The notes: generated by a model from the letters alone, not told the origin. 64,000 nt of DNA from Sphingosinicella terrae (GCF_003347635.1 NZ_QDFY01000017.1:1-64000), one strand, 5' to 3'; counted from the stretch's first letter, positions 1 to 10,281 are shown. Numbers and translations: made by a program.

Positions 1-131
1 CGGCCGTGTGCATCTGCGCCCGCCATGCCAAGGGCGTGCTGTCGGCGCGCGTGAACAAGAGCGATCCGCACGATGCGGAAGGCCTGGCGCAGCTGTCGCG
101 CACTGGCTGGTTCAAGGGCGGTGCACATTAG
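1..131 (+). pseudogene. IS110-family transposase remnant (5' end outside window)
   Basis: About 42 codons are visible, read in frame from the window edge to a TAG at 129-131. The peptide [19 protein letters not shown] matches the conserved stretch near residue 100 of IS110/IS1111 DEDD transposases, which are normally about 340 residues long. Here it stops a few residues later, so the catalytic C-terminal region is missing. I read this as a truncated, non-functional transposase. The part before position 1 cannot be judged, so a frameshifted but longer remnant is possible. Confidence 0.6.
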
Positions 132-707
132 TTTCGGGGACACAATACTCAATTGGATCCTCCCGCCCGCGGATTGGCTATATTCGTCAAGCTGTTAGCG
201 GCAAACTCCAGCCTACCTGGTGAATTGAGGCCGTTTTCCTGCCTCGGCCCGATCATGGCGCTCGGTGCTCCCGATTCGCGAGAACTTGCTCCCACACCCT
301 GGCCGATGGTCGATTTGGAAGACGCTGATGCCGACGTCGTGCACGGATGCCCTAGCCACCGCGGCCGCGATCGATCAGCGCGCCGGCGAATTCGTGCCGG
401 TCACGGTGCAGCTTGCATTTGCAGATCAGCCGCCACGCGGTTGAAGCACAGGCCGGTCATTCCGGCTCCCCGCTGCGGCATTAGTCGAAAGGCTCTGACG
501 CGCCATCCACTGGCAACCGGCTCCTCTCCATGGCCATTGCTCGTGACCCCGGATCGGCGGAAACGCCGCCGCCACGCATCGCAGTCAGGAATGTTCTGGT
601 AACAATACCGGAGTGACTATCGCCGCCCCGCCGCCGACACATTTTGCGACACATTCCTTTCTCGTCGGACATAATATGGCGACACCGCACCCCCAACTGG
701 ATCATCC
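132..707. other. Intergenic stretch without a supported gene
   Basis: No reading frame here has recognisable protein features. A 149-codon open frame on the plus strand is Arg/Pro/Ala-rich and resembles noise expected at this GC content. Just after the transposase stop lies GGGGACACAATACTCAATT (about 136-154), which resembles the arms of the inverted repeat between cysD and cysN (GGGGACGCAATAC), so it may be a repeat fragment. The promoter of the efflux operon should lie in the last 100 bases; TTGCGA (644-649) and CATAAT (670-675) are present, but their 20-base spacing is too long to be convincing. Confidence 0.4.
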
Positions 708-2123
708 ATGAGGTCTGCCTTTCCCCTTGCCCTCGCCGCGCTGGCGACCAGTGCCTGCACGACGCTGGGGCCGGACTATCGCGCGCCGGAAGCCTCGGCC
801 CTCTCGGTGCCCTGGACCTATCGCGGCGACGTCGGAGCGGGCACTGCCGCGGCGCAGGATCCGGCCGAGCTTGCCCGTTGGTGGGAGCGGTTCGACGATC
901 CCCTGCTGACCCGCCTGATCGACGAGGCGAGCGCCGGCAATCTCGACCTCGCCGTCGCCGCGGCGCGGCTGACCCAGGCCCGCGAGGCGCTGGTCCAGGC
1001 GCGGGCCGGGCTGGTGCCGACCGTCGGCGCCTCCGGCGGCGCGGGGCGCAGTGTCGGCAGCGGCAACGACCGGTCGAGCTTCGACGTCGGCGCCGACGCC
1101 GCCTGGGAGATCGACCTGTTCGGCCGGATCGCGCGGGGCATCGAGGCGGCCGGAGCGGATGCCGAGGCGGCTTTGTTCGACCGCGAGGCGCTGCGGGTGG
1201 CGATCGCCGGCGAGGTCGCCAGCAACTATGTCCAGGCGCGCCTTGCCCAGGAGCGGCTTGCCCTGGCCCGCGACACGCTCGCCATCGCCGACGACAATCT
1301 TCAGATCGCCGGCTGGCGGGTGCAGGCGGGACTGGTCTCCTCGATCGATTCCGAGCAGGCGCGCGCCGCCCGGGCGCAGACCGCCGCCTCGATCCCCAAT
1401 CTCGAAAATGCCTTCACCAGCGCGACCTACCGGCTCGCCGTCCTCACCGGCCGCGCGCCCGGCACGCTCACCGACCTGCTCTCGGCGGCGCAGCCGATCC
1501 CGGAGGGGCCGGACGATGTCGCGGTCGGCATTCCCGCCGACACGCTGCGGCAGCGCCCCGACGTTCGCGCCGCCGAGCGCAGCCTCGCCGCGGCGACGGC
1601 GCGGATCGGCGTCGCCGAAGCCCAGCTCTATCCGGGGCTCCGGCTCAGCGGCAATATCGGCACCTCGGCCTTCTCCCTCGGCGGGCTGTTCAACGCCATC
1701 ACCGGCGCGATCTTCGCCGGCATCGACCAGACCCTGTTCGACGGCGGCCGGCTGCGCTCGCAGCTTCGCTCGCAGCAGGCGGCGACGGAGGGCGCGCTCG
1801 CCGGCTATCGCCAGTCGGTCCTGACCGCGCTGGAGGACGTCGAGAATGCCCTGATCTCGGTCCGCGCCGCACGCGAGCGCCAGACTCAGTTCGCCGTCGC
1901 GCTCGAGGCGGCGGGCAATACCGCCTTGCTCGCCCGCACCCAGTATCGCTCCGGCCTGACCGATTTCCAGACCCTGCTGGAGGCCGAGCGTTCGCTGCTC
2001 TCCGCCCGCGACGGCCTTGCCGGCGCGCGCGGCGACGAGACGCTCGCGCTCGTCCAGCTCTATCGCGCGCTCGGCGGCGGGTGGGACCCGCTCGCCGCGC
2101 CGGACACCGGGACCAATATATGA
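708..2123 (+). CDS. NodT/OprM-family outer-membrane efflux lipoprotein
   Basis: This is the outer-membrane channel subunit of a tripartite efflux pump (471 residues, normal length). The N-terminus is a lipoprotein signal peptide with a lipobox ending at Cys17 (LATSAC), followed by two outer-membrane efflux repeats with the typical Ala-rich periplasmic helices and the motif LYPGLRLSGNIG. It opens the operon. Its TGA overlaps the ATG of the periplasmic adaptor by 4 bases, so the two are translationally coupled. With the adaptor and the MacB-like ABC proteins downstream it would form a complete drug or metabolite export path. The substrate cannot be read from the sequence. Confidence 0.9.
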   Translation: MRSAFPLALAALATSACTTLGPDYRAPEASALSVPWTYRGDVGAGTAAAQDPAELARWWERFDDPLLTRLIDEASAGNLDLAVAAARLTQAREALVQARAGLVPTVGASGGAGRSVGSGNDRSSFDVGADAAWEIDLFGRIARGIEAAGADAEAALFDREALRVAIAGEVASNYVQARLAQERLALARDTLAIADDNLQIAGWRVQAGLVSSIDSEQARAARAQTAASIPNLENAFTSATYRLAVLTGRAPGTLTDLLSAAQPIPEGPDDVAVGIPADTLRQRPDVRAAERSLAAATARIGVAEAQLYPGLRLSGNIGTSAFSLGGLFNAITGAIFAGIDQTLFDGGRLRSQLRSQQAATEGALAGYRQSVLTALEDVENALISVRAARERQTQFAVALEAAGNTALLARTQYRSGLTDFQTLLEAERSLLSARDGLAGARGDETLALVQLYRALGGGWDPLAAPDTGTNI

Positions 2124-3643
2124 ACGATAGCAGCACGACCGTCACCAACGCGGCCGCGCCGGCGGCCGGCGCCGGGAACCTCGACGACTTCCTCGGTGCG
2201 CCGCCGGCGCGGCCCTGGTGGCGCCGGCCGAAATGGATCCTCGCCGCGCTCGGCCTCGTCGCTTTGCTGTTCCTGCTGTCGCGCTGCTTCGCCGGCGAGG
2301 CCGGCGGCGGCTATGCGACCGAGACCGCGCGGCGGGGCAATCTGACGGTGACCGTGTCGGCGACCGGCAATCTCCAGCCGACCAACCAGGTCGAGGTCGG
2401 CTCGGAGCAGTCCGGGCTGGTGACCCAGGTGTTCGTCGACAATAACGACCGGGTGACGGTGGGCCAGCCGCTGGCGCGGCTGGACACCTCGCGCCTCCAG
2501 GACACGATCGTCCAGGCCCAGGCCGGGCTCGCCGCCGCCCAGGCGCAGGTCGCCACCGCCGAAGCCTCGGCCGCGCAGGCACGCGCCAATCTCGCCCGCC
2601 AGGAGGAGGTGTTCCGGCTGTCCGGCGGCCGCGTCCCGTCCGAGACCGAGCTCGACTCCGCCCGCGCCGAGAACCGGCGCGCGATCGCCGGCGTGCGCGC
2701 GGCCCAGGCGCAGGTCGCCCAGGCCCGGGCGCAATTGAGCTCGGCCCAGACCAACCTGTCCAAGGCGACCATCTATTCGCCGGTGACCGGCGTCGTGCTC
2801 TCGCGCCAGATCGATCCGGGCCAGACCGTCGCCGCGTCCTTCCAGGCGCCGGTGCTGTTCACCATCGCCGAGGATCTTGCGGCGATGGAGCTGGAGGTCC
2901 GCGTCGACGAAGCCGATGTCGGCCAGGTCAGCGAGGGCCAGCGCGCGACCTTCACCGTCGACGCCTATCCCGGCCGCACTTTCGAGGCGCAGGTGAACCG
3001 CGTCGATGTCGGCGCCAATGCCTCGGGCACGGCGAGCGGCAGCACTGCCAGCGCCACCACCGGCAGCGTCGTCGCCTATACCGCTGCGCTTTCCGTCCAG
3101 AATCCCGAATTGCTGCTGCGGCCCGGAATGACCGCGACCGCGGAAATCGTCACCACCGAGCGGCGCAATGTCCTGCTCGTGCCCAATGCGGCACTCCGCT
3201 TCTCGCCGGAGCAGGGGACGGGCCAGCAGAAGAGCGGAGTCACCAGCGTGCTCGTGCCGCGGGGGCCGCGCGGGATGCGCGGCCGGCCGGAGCGGCAGGT
3301 GTCGATCGGGCGCGGCAGCCGTCAGACCATCTATGTCGTAAGCGCCGACGGCAATCCGCAGCCGGTCCAGGTCGTGGTCGGCGAGAGCGACGGTTCGCAG
3401 ACCGAGATCGTCGGCGGCGATCTTCGCCCCGGCATGGAGGTGATCACCGCCCGGCTCGCCGCCGGCCAGACCCAGGATCGCGGCAGCCGGCGCGGCGGCG
3501 AGGGCAGTGGCGGCGGCAATGGCGAGCGCAATGGCGGCGGTCGCGGCGGCGACGCGCCGGCGGCGGCACCGGCAGGACAGGCGCCGGCGCGGCAAGGCGG
3601 GCAGGGCGCAGCCCAGGAGGGCGGCGCGAGCGGTGGCCGCTGA
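2120..3643 (+). CDS. MacA/HlyD-family periplasmic adaptor
   Basis: This 507-residue membrane-fusion protein links the ABC permease to the outer-membrane channel. One N-terminal transmembrane helix (about residues 39-54) anchors it. It is followed by a barrel-sandwich (lipoyl-like) half, a long Ala/Gln-rich coiled-coil hairpin (about 115-200), the second lipoyl half (YSPVTGVVLSRQIDPGQTV) and beta-barrel domains. The last ~55 residues are Gly/Arg/Ala-rich low complexity and not typical of MacA. The start is the ATG overlapping the upstream stop; an open frame continues further 5' but only as a shadow of the channel gene. The 3' end overlaps the ATPase gene by 11 bases. Confidence 0.9.
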   Translation: MNDSSTTVTNAAAPAAGAGNLDDFLGAPPARPWWRRPKWILAALGLVALLFLLSRCFAGEAGGGYATETARRGNLTVTVSATGNLQPTNQVEVGSEQSGLVTQVFVDNNDRVTVGQPLARLDTSRLQDTIVQAQAGLAAAQAQVATAEASAAQARANLARQEEVFRLSGGRVPSETELDSARAENRRAIAGVRAAQAQVAQARAQLSSAQTNLSKATIYSPVTGVVLSRQIDPGQTVAASFQAPVLFTIAEDLAAMELEVRVDEADVGQVSEGQRATFTVDAYPGRTFEAQVNRVDVGANASGTASGSTASATTGSVVAYTAALSVQNPELLLRPGMTATAEIVTTERRNVLLVPNAALRFSPEQGTGQQKSGVTSVLVPRGPRGMRGRPERQVSIGRGSRQTIYVVSADGNPQPVQVVVGESDGSQTEIVGGDLRPGMEVITARLAAGQTQDRGSRRGGEGSGGGNGERNGGGRGGDAPAAAPAGQAPARQGGQGAAQEGGASGGR

Positions 3644-4343
3644 TCCGATCATCCAGCTGCGCGGCGTCACCAAGACCTACGGTGCCGGCGCGACCGCCTT
3701 CCAGGCGCTGAAGGGCATCGACCTCCACGTCGAGGCCGGGGATTTCGTCGCCGTGATGGGCCCGTCGGGCTCCGGCAAGTCGACGGCGATGAACATCCTC
3801 GGCTGCCTCGACGTGCCCACCGGCGGCAGCTTCCGCTTCAAGGGCGTGTCGGTCGAGCGGCTCGACCGCGACCAGAGGGCGCTGCTGCGGCGGCGCTATC
3901 TCGGCTTCGTCTTCCAGGGCTTCAACCTGCTCGCCCGCACCAGCGCGCTCGAAAATGTCGAGCTGCCTCTGCTCTATCGCGGCGAGGACAAGGCCAAGCG
4001 CCGCGAGCTGGCGATGGCGGCGCTCGACAAGGTCGGACTCACCCAATGGTGGGACCACACGCCGGCCGAGCTTTCCGGCGGTCAGCAGCAGCGGGTCGCC
4101 ATCGCCCGCGCCATCGTCACCAGCCCCGACGTCTTGCTCGCCGACGAGCCGACCGGCAATCTCGATACCCGGACCTCGGTCGAGATCATGGAGCTGCTGA
4201 CCGGGCTCAACCGGGATGCCGGCATCACCGTGCTGATGGTGACCCACGAGCCCGAAATGGCCGAATATGCCCGGACGATCGTCCATTTCCGCGACGGACT
4301 GGTGGAGAAGGTCGAGCAGGTCGGCGCCGGAGTGCCGGCGTGA
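3633..4343 (+). CDS. MacB-type ABC exporter ATPase
   Basis: This 236-residue ATP-binding subunit is of the LolD/MacB class. It shows Walker [10 protein letters not shown], the Q-loop in FVFQGFN, signature LSGGQQQR, Walker B VLLADEP and the D-loop GNLD. The GTG at 3633 is chosen because the reading [17 protein letters not shown] begins right at the domain start; longer in-frame starts lie inside the Gly-rich tail of the adaptor gene. Unlike E. coli MacB, the nucleotide-binding domain is a separate protein from the permease, as in YknY/YknZ systems. A repeat-bearing gap separates it from the permease gene. Confidence 0.93.
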   Translation: MAADPIIQLRGVTKTYGAGATAFQALKGIDLHVEAGDFVAVMGPSGSGKSTAMNILGCLDVPTGGSFRFKGVSVERLDRDQRALLRRRYLGFVFQGFNLLARTSALENVELPLLYRGEDKAKRRELAMAALDKVGLTQWWDHTPAELSGGQQQRVAIARAIVTSPDVLLADEPTGNLDTRTSVEIMELLTGLNRDAGITVLMVTHEPEMAEYARTIVHFRDGLVEKVEQVGAGVPA

Positions 4344-4525
4344 GGAGTTCCCCCGCTCGCACCCCTTCTCCCTTGACGGGAGAAGGATACGAAGCCTTGG
4401 CGACGAAGGAGCCTAGGCGCAGTTGGATGAGGGTGACAGCGCCCGGCCCTCACCCTCCCACCGCTTCGCGGCGGGCCCCTCCCTCTCCCGAAATGGGAGA
4501 GGGGAGAAATCCGGAGTAGGGTGAC
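4344..4525. repeat. Palindromic intergenic repeat inside the efflux operon
   Basis: A 180-base gap splits otherwise overlapping genes. It holds a hairpin at 4364-4386 (CCTTCTCCC / GGGAGAAGG) and a second at 4481-4503 (CCCTCTCCC / GGGAGAGGG), with GATGAGGGTGAC and CCCTCACCCTCCC between them. Similar C/T-rich palindromes occur at 57335-57440. It looks like a dispersed non-coding element inserted between the ATPase and permease genes. No protein is encoded. Confidence 0.6.
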
Positions 4526-5731
4526 ATGTTCTTCACCACCGTCATCCTCGCCATCCGGGAGATCAGGCGCCATTTGCTGCGCTCCTTCCTCACCGTGCTC
4601 GGCATCGTCATCGGCGTTGCCGCCGTCGTGACGATGGTGACTCTGGGGCAGGGCGCGACCGCGGCGGTGACCGAGCAGATCTCCAGCCTGGGCGCCAACA
4701 TCCTCCAGATCCGGCCTGGCCAGGGCTTCGGCCGCGGCGGCGGCGGCGCGCAGGCGCCGGATTTCGACATGGGGGATGTCGACGCGATCCAGCAGCAGAT
4801 TGCCGGCGTTCGCGCCGTCGCGCCGCAGGCGCAGAGCTCGGCCCTGGCGGTGCGCAACGCCGCCAACTGGCAGACGACCGTCGCCGGCACGACCAGCCAG
4901 TTCTTCGTCGCCCAGCAATGGGAGCTCACCGACGGGCGGATCTGGACACCGGCCGAGGAGCAGGCCGGCAAGGCGGTCTGCATCATCGGCAACACGGTTC
5001 GCCAGAACCTGTTCCCTCGCACCGACCCGGTCGGCCAGCGCTTCCGCGTCCGCGACGTCGCCTGCGAGGTGATCGGCACGCTCGCCTCCCGCGGCCAGGG
5101 CGGCTTCCAGGACCAGGACGATACCGTCATCATGCCGATCAAGGCGGTGCAGCGCCGCTTCACCGGCAATCGCGACATCCGCTTCATCATGGTGGCCGTC
5201 GACGAGGCTTACGAGACCAGCTCCGTCCAGGCCTCGATCGAGCAGCTGCTCCGTCAGCGCCGCAATATCGGCCCGGGCGAGCAGGACAATTTCAACATCT
5301 TCGACACCCGGCAGATCTCCGAGACGCTGCAAGGGACCACCCGGATCCTCACCGCCGTCATGGGCGCGGTCGCGGCGGTCAGCCTGATCGTCGGCGGCAT
5401 CGGCATCATGAACATCATGCTGGTGTCGGTGACCGAGCGGACGCGGGAGATCGGCATCCGCCTCGCCATCGGCGCCGTCGCAGGCGAGGTGCTCATGCAG
5501 TTCCTGGTCGAGGCGGTGGTGCTGGCCTGCTTGGGAGGCCTGATCGGCCTCGTCCTCGCCTTGGTGGCGACGTTGATCATGGCACCCCTCATCCAGGTGC
5601 CGTTCCTGTTCGACCCGCAGATCAACCTGGTGGCGTTCAGCGTCTCGGCGCTGATCGGCATCGTCTTCGGCTATTTCCCGGCGCGCCGGGCGGCCTCGCT
5701 CAACCCGATCGACGCCCTGCGGCACGAATGA
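4526..5731 (+). CDS. MacB/FtsX-family ABC exporter permease
   Basis: This 401-residue permease has one N-terminal transmembrane helix (about 18-40, [16 protein letters not shown]), a large periplasmic MacB_PCD domain, and three C-terminal helices beginning near residue 275 ([23 protein letters not shown]). The cytoplasmic coupling motif [15 protein letters not shown] is intact. It completes the exporter with the ATPase, adaptor and channel genes upstream. The start ATG follows the palindromic repeat, with GGAGTAGG as a plausible ribosome-binding site. Confidence 0.92.
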   Translation: MFFTTVILAIREIRRHLLRSFLTVLGIVIGVAAVVTMVTLGQGATAAVTEQISSLGANILQIRPGQGFGRGGGGAQAPDFDMGDVDAIQQQIAGVRAVAPQAQSSALAVRNAANWQTTVAGTTSQFFVAQQWELTDGRIWTPAEEQAGKAVCIIGNTVRQNLFPRTDPVGQRFRVRDVACEVIGTLASRGQGGFQDQDDTVIMPIKAVQRRFTGNRDIRFIMVAVDEAYETSSVQASIEQLLRQRRNIGPGEQDNFNIFDTRQISETLQGTTRILTAVMGAVAAVSLIVGGIGIMNIMLVSVTERTREIGIRLAIGAVAGEVLMQFLVEAVVLACLGGLIGLVLALVATLIMAPLIQVPFLFDPQINLVAFSVSALIGIVFGYFPARRAASLNPIDALRHE

Positions 5732-5771
5732 TCGAGTCTCCCCTCCCTGCCCGCAGGGAGGGGATCGTCCC

Positions 5772-6026
5772 TCAATCGAGGCCGCCGCCGCCTTCCTCTT
5801 CCTCGAGCAGCACCGCGGCATCGCCATTGGCCGACAGACGCACCGTGTCGCCCTCGATGGCGGCGATCAGGCCCGCCGAAAGATAATGGTGATGATCGCT
5901 GTGCGATCCGCTGTCCGCCTTGATCAGCTTGATGCGATGGCCTTCCACTTTGTCGACGGTGCCGACACGGACGCCGTCGGCACCGATCACCTCCATATGC
6001 TCGCGGATCTGGCTGAGATCGGTCAT
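5772..6026 (-). CDS. DUF2171 domain protein
   Basis: This 84-residue soluble protein starts [18 protein letters not shown]. It has the PRC-barrel-like DUF2171 signature ([14 protein letters not shown]) and ends in an acidic/Gly-rich tail. The ATG at 6026 is chosen because AGGAGG sits 6 bases upstream. It is convergent with the efflux operon. DUF2171 proteins are common in sphingomonads, but their role is unknown; some annotate them as general-stress or adaptor proteins. Confidence 0.8.
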   Translation of the reverse strand: MTDLSQIREHMEVIGADGVRVGTVDKVEGHRIKLIKADSGSHSDHHHYLSAGLIAAIEGDTVRLSANGDAAVLLEEEEGGGGLD

Positions 6027-6485
6027 GGTCGCTCCTCCTGGTGAACGCCCGCCCAACGTGCGGCTGGACGATAGGATGCATGGCCGGCCTCAGCCGGGAT
6101 CGAAGCCGGCGCACCGGACGACAATTCGGCTCTCGCCGTCAAGCGAGAGCAGGAGGCGGTCGCCCCCCGGAGGCCGAGCCGGATCTCGGAGCGGCCGGAC
6201 TCGCCTTCCTCATCGGTCTCGGCGACGAAGCGGAAAGCTCCCTCCTCGCCGCCGGACGCCACTCGCGCGGCGAGGCGGCGAAGGCGATGCCGTCGCCTGT
6301 CACCCGCAGCAGCGCGTGCTCGCCGGCGCCGCCGCATCGCCGGCTCCGGGGCAGGGCGTCTTCGGCGGACCCCAGGCCGCGATGGACATCGGGGATGACC
6401 CGCGCGCGATCCGGTCAGCGCCGGAATCGAGGGCGGCCGCATGCGATCGCTGGACGTCCCGTGCCCGCATCCCCATCTCGCCGGC
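6027..6485. other. Gap with a possible decayed minus-strand frame
   Basis: About 460 bases carry no confident gene. On the minus strand two adjacent frames read plausibly in succession, one giving ALLRVTGDGIAFAASPRE and the next GAFRFVAETDEEGESGRSEI. This could be a small frameshifted gene whose family I do not recognise. The start region of the monooxygenase gene lies at the right edge. Evidence for the decayed frame is weak. Confidence 0.25.
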
Positions 6486-7469
6486 ATGACAAATCTATCC
6501 ATTCTCGATCTCGCGCCCATCGTCGAAGGCGGCGATGCCGGCACCGCCTTCCGCCACGCCCTCGATCTCGCCCGTCTGGGCGAGCGGCTCGGCTACAAGC
6601 GCTTCTGGATGGCGGAACATCATTCGATGCCGGGCATCGCCAGCGCGGCGACCGCGGTCGCGCTCGCTTATGTCGGTGCCGGCACCGAGAGGATCAGGAT
6701 CGGTGCCGGCGGGATCATGCTGCCCAATCATGCGCCGCTCGTCATCGCCGAGCAGTTCGGCACGCTTGAATCGCTCTTCCCCGGCCGGATCGATCTCGGC
6801 CTCGGCCGGGCGCCCGGCACCGATCAGGCCGCCGCTCATGCGCTGCGCCGCAATCTCGCCTCCGACGAGAACCAGTTCCCGCGCGACGTCGTCGAGCTGA
6901 TGGACTATCTCAAGGGCGGCGAGGGCAAGCGCGTCCGCGCGATACCGGGCGAAGGTCTCTCCATCCCGATCTGGATCCTCGGCTCGAGCCTGTTCGGCGC
7001 CCAACTCGCGGCGATGCTCGGCCTGCCCTATGCCTTCGCCTCCCACTTCGCGCCGGCGGCGATGATGGACGCGATCCGGGTCTATCGCGAGCGATTCCAG
7101 CCGTCGGCGCAGCTCGACCGGCCTCATGTCATGCTCGGCTTCAACGCCTTCGTCGCCGACACCGATGAGGAGGCGCAGCTTCTGGCGACCTCGGTCCAGC
7201 AGGCGTTCGTCGCGCTGCGCACCGGCCAGCCGATCCGGCTGCCGCCGCCCTCGCCGGGCTATGCCGACACGCTGGCGCCGTCCGCGCGGGCGATCCTCGA
7301 CCAGGTCCTTTCCTGCTCGGCGATCGGCTCTCCGGCCACCGCGCGCGCCGCCGTCCGGGATTTCGTCGGCCGTACCGGCGCCGACGAGCTGATGATCACC
7401 TCGCAGATCTACGATCCGGAGGCGCGGCTGCGCTCCTACGAGCTGCTCATGGCGGCCGTCGCCGACTGA
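6486..7469 (+). CDS. LLM-class flavin-dependent oxidoreductase (YhbW-like)
   Basis: This 327-residue luciferase-like monooxygenase matches the family length. Recognisable pieces are [12 protein letters not shown] at the N-terminus, the FMN-site segment [10 protein letters not shown], the [17 protein letters not shown] block and GLGRAPGT. Such proteins use reduced flavin to oxidise an unknown small substrate. The ATG at 6486 is chosen because the family begins with this MTNLSILDL-type segment; the upstream in-frame ATG adds non-conserved residues. It stands alone. Confidence 0.88.
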   Translation: MTNLSILDLAPIVEGGDAGTAFRHALDLARLGERLGYKRFWMAEHHSMPGIASAATAVALAYVGAGTERIRIGAGGIMLPNHAPLVIAEQFGTLESLFPGRIDLGLGRAPGTDQAAAHALRRNLASDENQFPRDVVELMDYLKGGEGKRVRAIPGEGLSIPIWILGSSLFGAQLAAMLGLPYAFASHFAPAAMMDAIRVYRERFQPSAQLDRPHVMLGFNAFVADTDEEAQLLATSVQQAFVALRTGQPIRLPPPSPGYADTLAPSARAILDQVLSCSAIGSPATARAAVRDFVGRTGADELMITSQIYDPEARLRSYELLMAAVAD

Positions 7470-7642
7470 AAATCCGCCTCCATCCGCCGCCGCGGCCCGC
7501 CACTTTCTATAAGGGAATCAGAAGGCAAAGGTGGAAACGGTATGCTGGCGCACTATATCGGTGCGCATGAGCGGCCCGCGTGGCGGCTGAAGCCCCTTCG
7601 ACTTCTGCCGTTACCTGTTGCGGGGTTGAGGGAGCTGAAGCG

Positions 7643-8188
7643 ATGAGCGAGGCGGTGCGGGGTGCGTCCGGTCAGGCCTTTCTGACCGAGATGACGGAAT
7701 TCGGAAGCTTCTCCAAAGGCGAGCAGCGCTACATCCGGCGATCGCTCGACGTCGGGCTCGATCGCCGCGACGCGGTGCGGCGCTGGGCGCGCAATCCGGG
7801 CGAAGCCGCCGAGATACGCGACCAGGCGCGTCTCTATGCGCGGCTCGAGGGCCTGCGCGGCTGCATTCCCGAGGATGTCGTGATCGAGGAGATGGAGCCT
7901 CTGATGGCGACCCTCGTCACGCTCACCGCCTTCGATCTGGCCGCCGGCCGGCTGGCCGCTTTCGGCTCCTACCGTTTCCTCTACGAGCGTCTGCTCGGCG
8001 CCGCGGCGCGGCCCTGGCTGCCTGGAGCCTTCTGCGCCGCCGCGGCCCTGCCGCACTTGCACCCTCAGCGCCGCCGTCTGCTGCTCCAGTCGATCAGCGA
8101 GGCCGCGGCGACCGCGCCGGGCTGGTCGGGGCGCGAGCCCGTCTTCTTCCCGGAGTGGGTCGAGAAGGTCGAGATCGCGGTCGCCTGA
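7643..8188 (+). CDS. Hypothetical protein, unknown function
   Basis: I do not recognise this 181-residue protein. The preferred start is the ATG at 7643, with GGGAG about 8 bases upstream. The sequence is charged in its first half (FSKGEQRYIRRSLDVGLDRRDAVRRW) with an Ala/Leu-rich helical middle and no clear signal peptide or transmembrane helix. Codon bias fits the neighbouring genes, which supports it being real. It lies between the monooxygenase and lysA, and nothing in the context suggests a role. Confidence 0.55.
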   Translation: MSEAVRGASGQAFLTEMTEFGSFSKGEQRYIRRSLDVGLDRRDAVRRWARNPGEAAEIRDQARLYARLEGLRGCIPEDVVIEEMEPLMATLVTLTAFDLAAGRLAAFGSYRFLYERLLGAAARPWLPGAFCAAAALPHLHPQRRRLLLQSISEAAATAPGWSGREPVFFPEWVEKVEIAVA

Positions 8189-8364
8189 CGGGATCGTAAG
8201 ACCACCGCCTGAGGTCATCCCGGCGCACGATCAAGGCGTTCGAGCATGTGAGGACGAGCAGGGGCTTTCCTTCACGAACGCATTCGACGGCGACGACGCC
8301 TGGGTGCGCTTCGCGACGGCCGCTGTAGCCCTGCGCCCGTTCATCCTCTATGCCCGCCGCCGTC

Positions 8365-9651
8365 ATGGATCATTTCGAGCTCAGGGACGGGCGCCTCCAT
8401 TGCGAGGACGTGCCGCTGGACGAGATCGCGGAAGCGGTCGGCACGCCGGTCTACGTCTATTCGGCGGCGACGATGGAGCGCCATGCCCGCGTCTTCCGCG
8501 ACGCGCTGGCCGGTCTCGAAGATCCGCTCATCGCTTATGCGGTGAAGGCCAATCCGAATGCCGCCGTGCTGGCGACTCTCGCCCGTGCCGGGCTCGGCGC
8601 CGACATCGTCTCGATCGGCGAATATCGCCGCGCCCGCGCCGCCGGCATGCCCGCCGACGGGATCGTCTTTTCCGGCGTCGGCAAGACCGCCGACGAGATG
8701 GCCTATGCGCTCCGCCACGGCTTGTGCCAGTTCAACCTCGAATCGGTCGAGGAGGCGGAGATGGTCTCGGCGGTCGCCGCCGGCCTCGGTCTCGACGCGC
8801 CCGTCGCCTTCCGGGTCAATCCCGATGTCGCCGCCGGCACCCACGCGAAGATCACCACCGGATCGGCCCGCAACAAGTTCGGCGTGCCCTATGGCGATGC
8901 GATGGCGGCCTATGCCCGCGCGGCCGCTCTGCCCAATCTGCGCATCCAGGGCGTCGCCGTCCATATCGGCAGCCAGCTCACCGATCTGACGCCGCTCGCC
9001 GATGCCTTCGCCAAGGTCGGCACCCTGATCGCGCGGCTTCGGGAGGCGGGCCATGCCATCGGCCATGCCGATCTCGGCGGCGGCCTCGGCGTTCCCTACG
9101 ATCCGTCGCTGCCGCCGCCGCCCAGCCCGGAGCTTTACGGCGACATGGTCCGCCAGGCGACGCGCGGCTGGGACGTGCGGCTGATCTTCGAGCCGGGCCG
9201 GCTGATCGTCGGAAATGCCGGCGTGCTGCTCTCGCGGGTCGTCCGGGTGAAGCCCGGTGTCGCCGATCCCTTCGTCATCGTCGACGCCGCGATGAACGAC
9301 CTGATGCGCCCGGCCTTGTACGACGCCTGGCACGAGATCGAGGCGGTCGCGCCGCGCGGCGGTCGCATGCGCGCGAACGTGGTCGGTCCGGTGTGCGAGT
9401 CCGGAGACACCTTCGCCAGCGAGCGCGACATGGACGCCGTCTCGGCCGATGACCTCGTCGTCTTCCGCACCGCCGGGGCCTATGCCGCGACGATGGCTAG
9501 CACCTATAACAGCCGCCCGCTCACGCCCGAGGTGCTGGTGTCGGGCCGCGACTGGGCGGTGGTGCGCGAGCGGCTCGACGTCGAATCGCTGATCCGCGCC
9601 GACCGCATTCCGCCTTGGCTGGAGCGACCGCCGCTGCGCGACGCTGTCTGA
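8365..9651 (+). CDS. lysA: Diaminopimelate decarboxylase
   Basis: This enzyme catalyses the last step of lysine synthesis, meso-diaminopimelate to L-lysine. It is a 428-residue fold-type III PLP enzyme. The PLP lysine is in YAVKANPN, HIGSQ and the phosphate-binding DLGGGLGV follow, and the dimer-interface active-site segment is CESGDTFA. The ATG at 8365 (MDHFELRDGRL) is preferred over the ATG five codons earlier, because the family N-terminus begins there. No lysine riboswitch or leader peptide is visible upstream. Confidence 0.95.
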   Translation: MDHFELRDGRLHCEDVPLDEIAEAVGTPVYVYSAATMERHARVFRDALAGLEDPLIAYAVKANPNAAVLATLARAGLGADIVSIGEYRRARAAGMPADGIVFSGVGKTADEMAYALRHGLCQFNLESVEEAEMVSAVAAGLGLDAPVAFRVNPDVAAGTHAKITTGSARNKFGVPYGDAMAAYARAAALPNLRIQGVAVHIGSQLTDLTPLADAFAKVGTLIARLREAGHAIGHADLGGGLGVPYDPSLPPPPSPELYGDMVRQATRGWDVRLIFEPGRLIVGNAGVLLSRVVRVKPGVADPFVIVDAAMNDLMRPALYDAWHEIEAVAPRGGRMRANVVGPVCESGDTFASERDMDAVSADDLVVFRTAGAYAATMASTYNSRPLTPEVLVSGRDWAVVRERLDVESLIRADRIPPWLERPPLRDAV

Positions 9652-9709
9652 TTACGTTTGACGACTCGAAAATTGCGGCCATCCATAACCTGGAGCGGCC
9701 GTTCCGATG

Positions 9710-10252
9710 CTATCGGGACGCAGCCTGCTCCAGCCCCTCGACGATCCGCTCGACGATCCGGTCGTGGGCGCAGCGGTCGCTTTCGACCCTGAGGTGGGCC
9801 ATCGCGTAGAAGGGATTTCGGCGCTCGGCCAGCTCGCCGAGCAGCAGGCGCGGGTCCTTGCCGCGGACCAGCGGGCGGTGGTCCGATCGGCCGACCCGCT
9901 CGGCCAGGGTGGCGAGGTCGCAGTCGAGCCAGACGACGGTGCAGCGATCGAGCAGCAGCGCCCGCGTGTCGGGATCGATGAAAGCGCCTCCGCCGGTGGC
10001 GATCACCCGCGGCGGGCAGCCGGCGAGCCGCGCGATCACCCGTCGCTCGCCCTCGCGGAAGTGCGGCTCGCCATAGCGCTCGAAGATTTCGGAGATGGCG
10101 AGGCCGGCGGCCCGCTCGATCTCCTCGTCGGAGTCGACGAACGGCAGACGCAGCCGCTTGGCGAGCCGCCGTCCAACCGTCGACTTGCCGGCGCCCATCA
10201 GCCCGACCAGGGCGATCGAACGGACGGGGCGGAGTGGCGACGATCCCATCAT
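9710..10252 (-). CDS. aroK: Shikimate kinase
   Basis: Phosphorylates shikimate with ATP (180 residues). It has Walker A GLMGAGKST, the shikimate-binding DSDEEIE, ATGGGAF and the lid-region RVGRSDHRPLV. The start is one of two adjacent ATGs (10252 or 10249). It lies apart from the other shikimate genes, which form an operon at 43-50 kb, and downstream of amtB on the same strand, beyond two strong hairpins. A conventional aroK-aroB pair is therefore absent here. Confidence 0.94.
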   Translation of the reverse strand: MMGSSPLRPVRSIALVGLMGAGKSTVGRRLAKRLRLPFVDSDEEIERAAGLAISEIFERYGEPHFREGERRVIARLAGCPPRVIATGGGAFIDPDTRALLLDRCTVVWLDCDLATLAERVGRSDHRPLVRGKDPRLLLGELAERRNPFYAMAHLRVESDRCAHDRIVERIVEGLEQAASR

Positions 10253-10281
10253 CGTCTTATGTGACAGGGCTTCCCAGGCGA

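Noticed and set aside
153-602. 149-codon open frame near the window start
   Set aside because: Arg/Pro/Ala-rich composition, no family resemblance and no ribosome-binding site. Long chance frames are common at this GC content.
8189-8364. Lysine riboswitch upstream of lysA
   Set aside because: The gap lacks the conserved lysine-riboswitch core and shows no strong fold.
8094-8366. Minus-strand 90-codon frame before lysA
   Set aside because: It overlaps the end of a better-supported gene, has no ribosome-binding site and matches no family.
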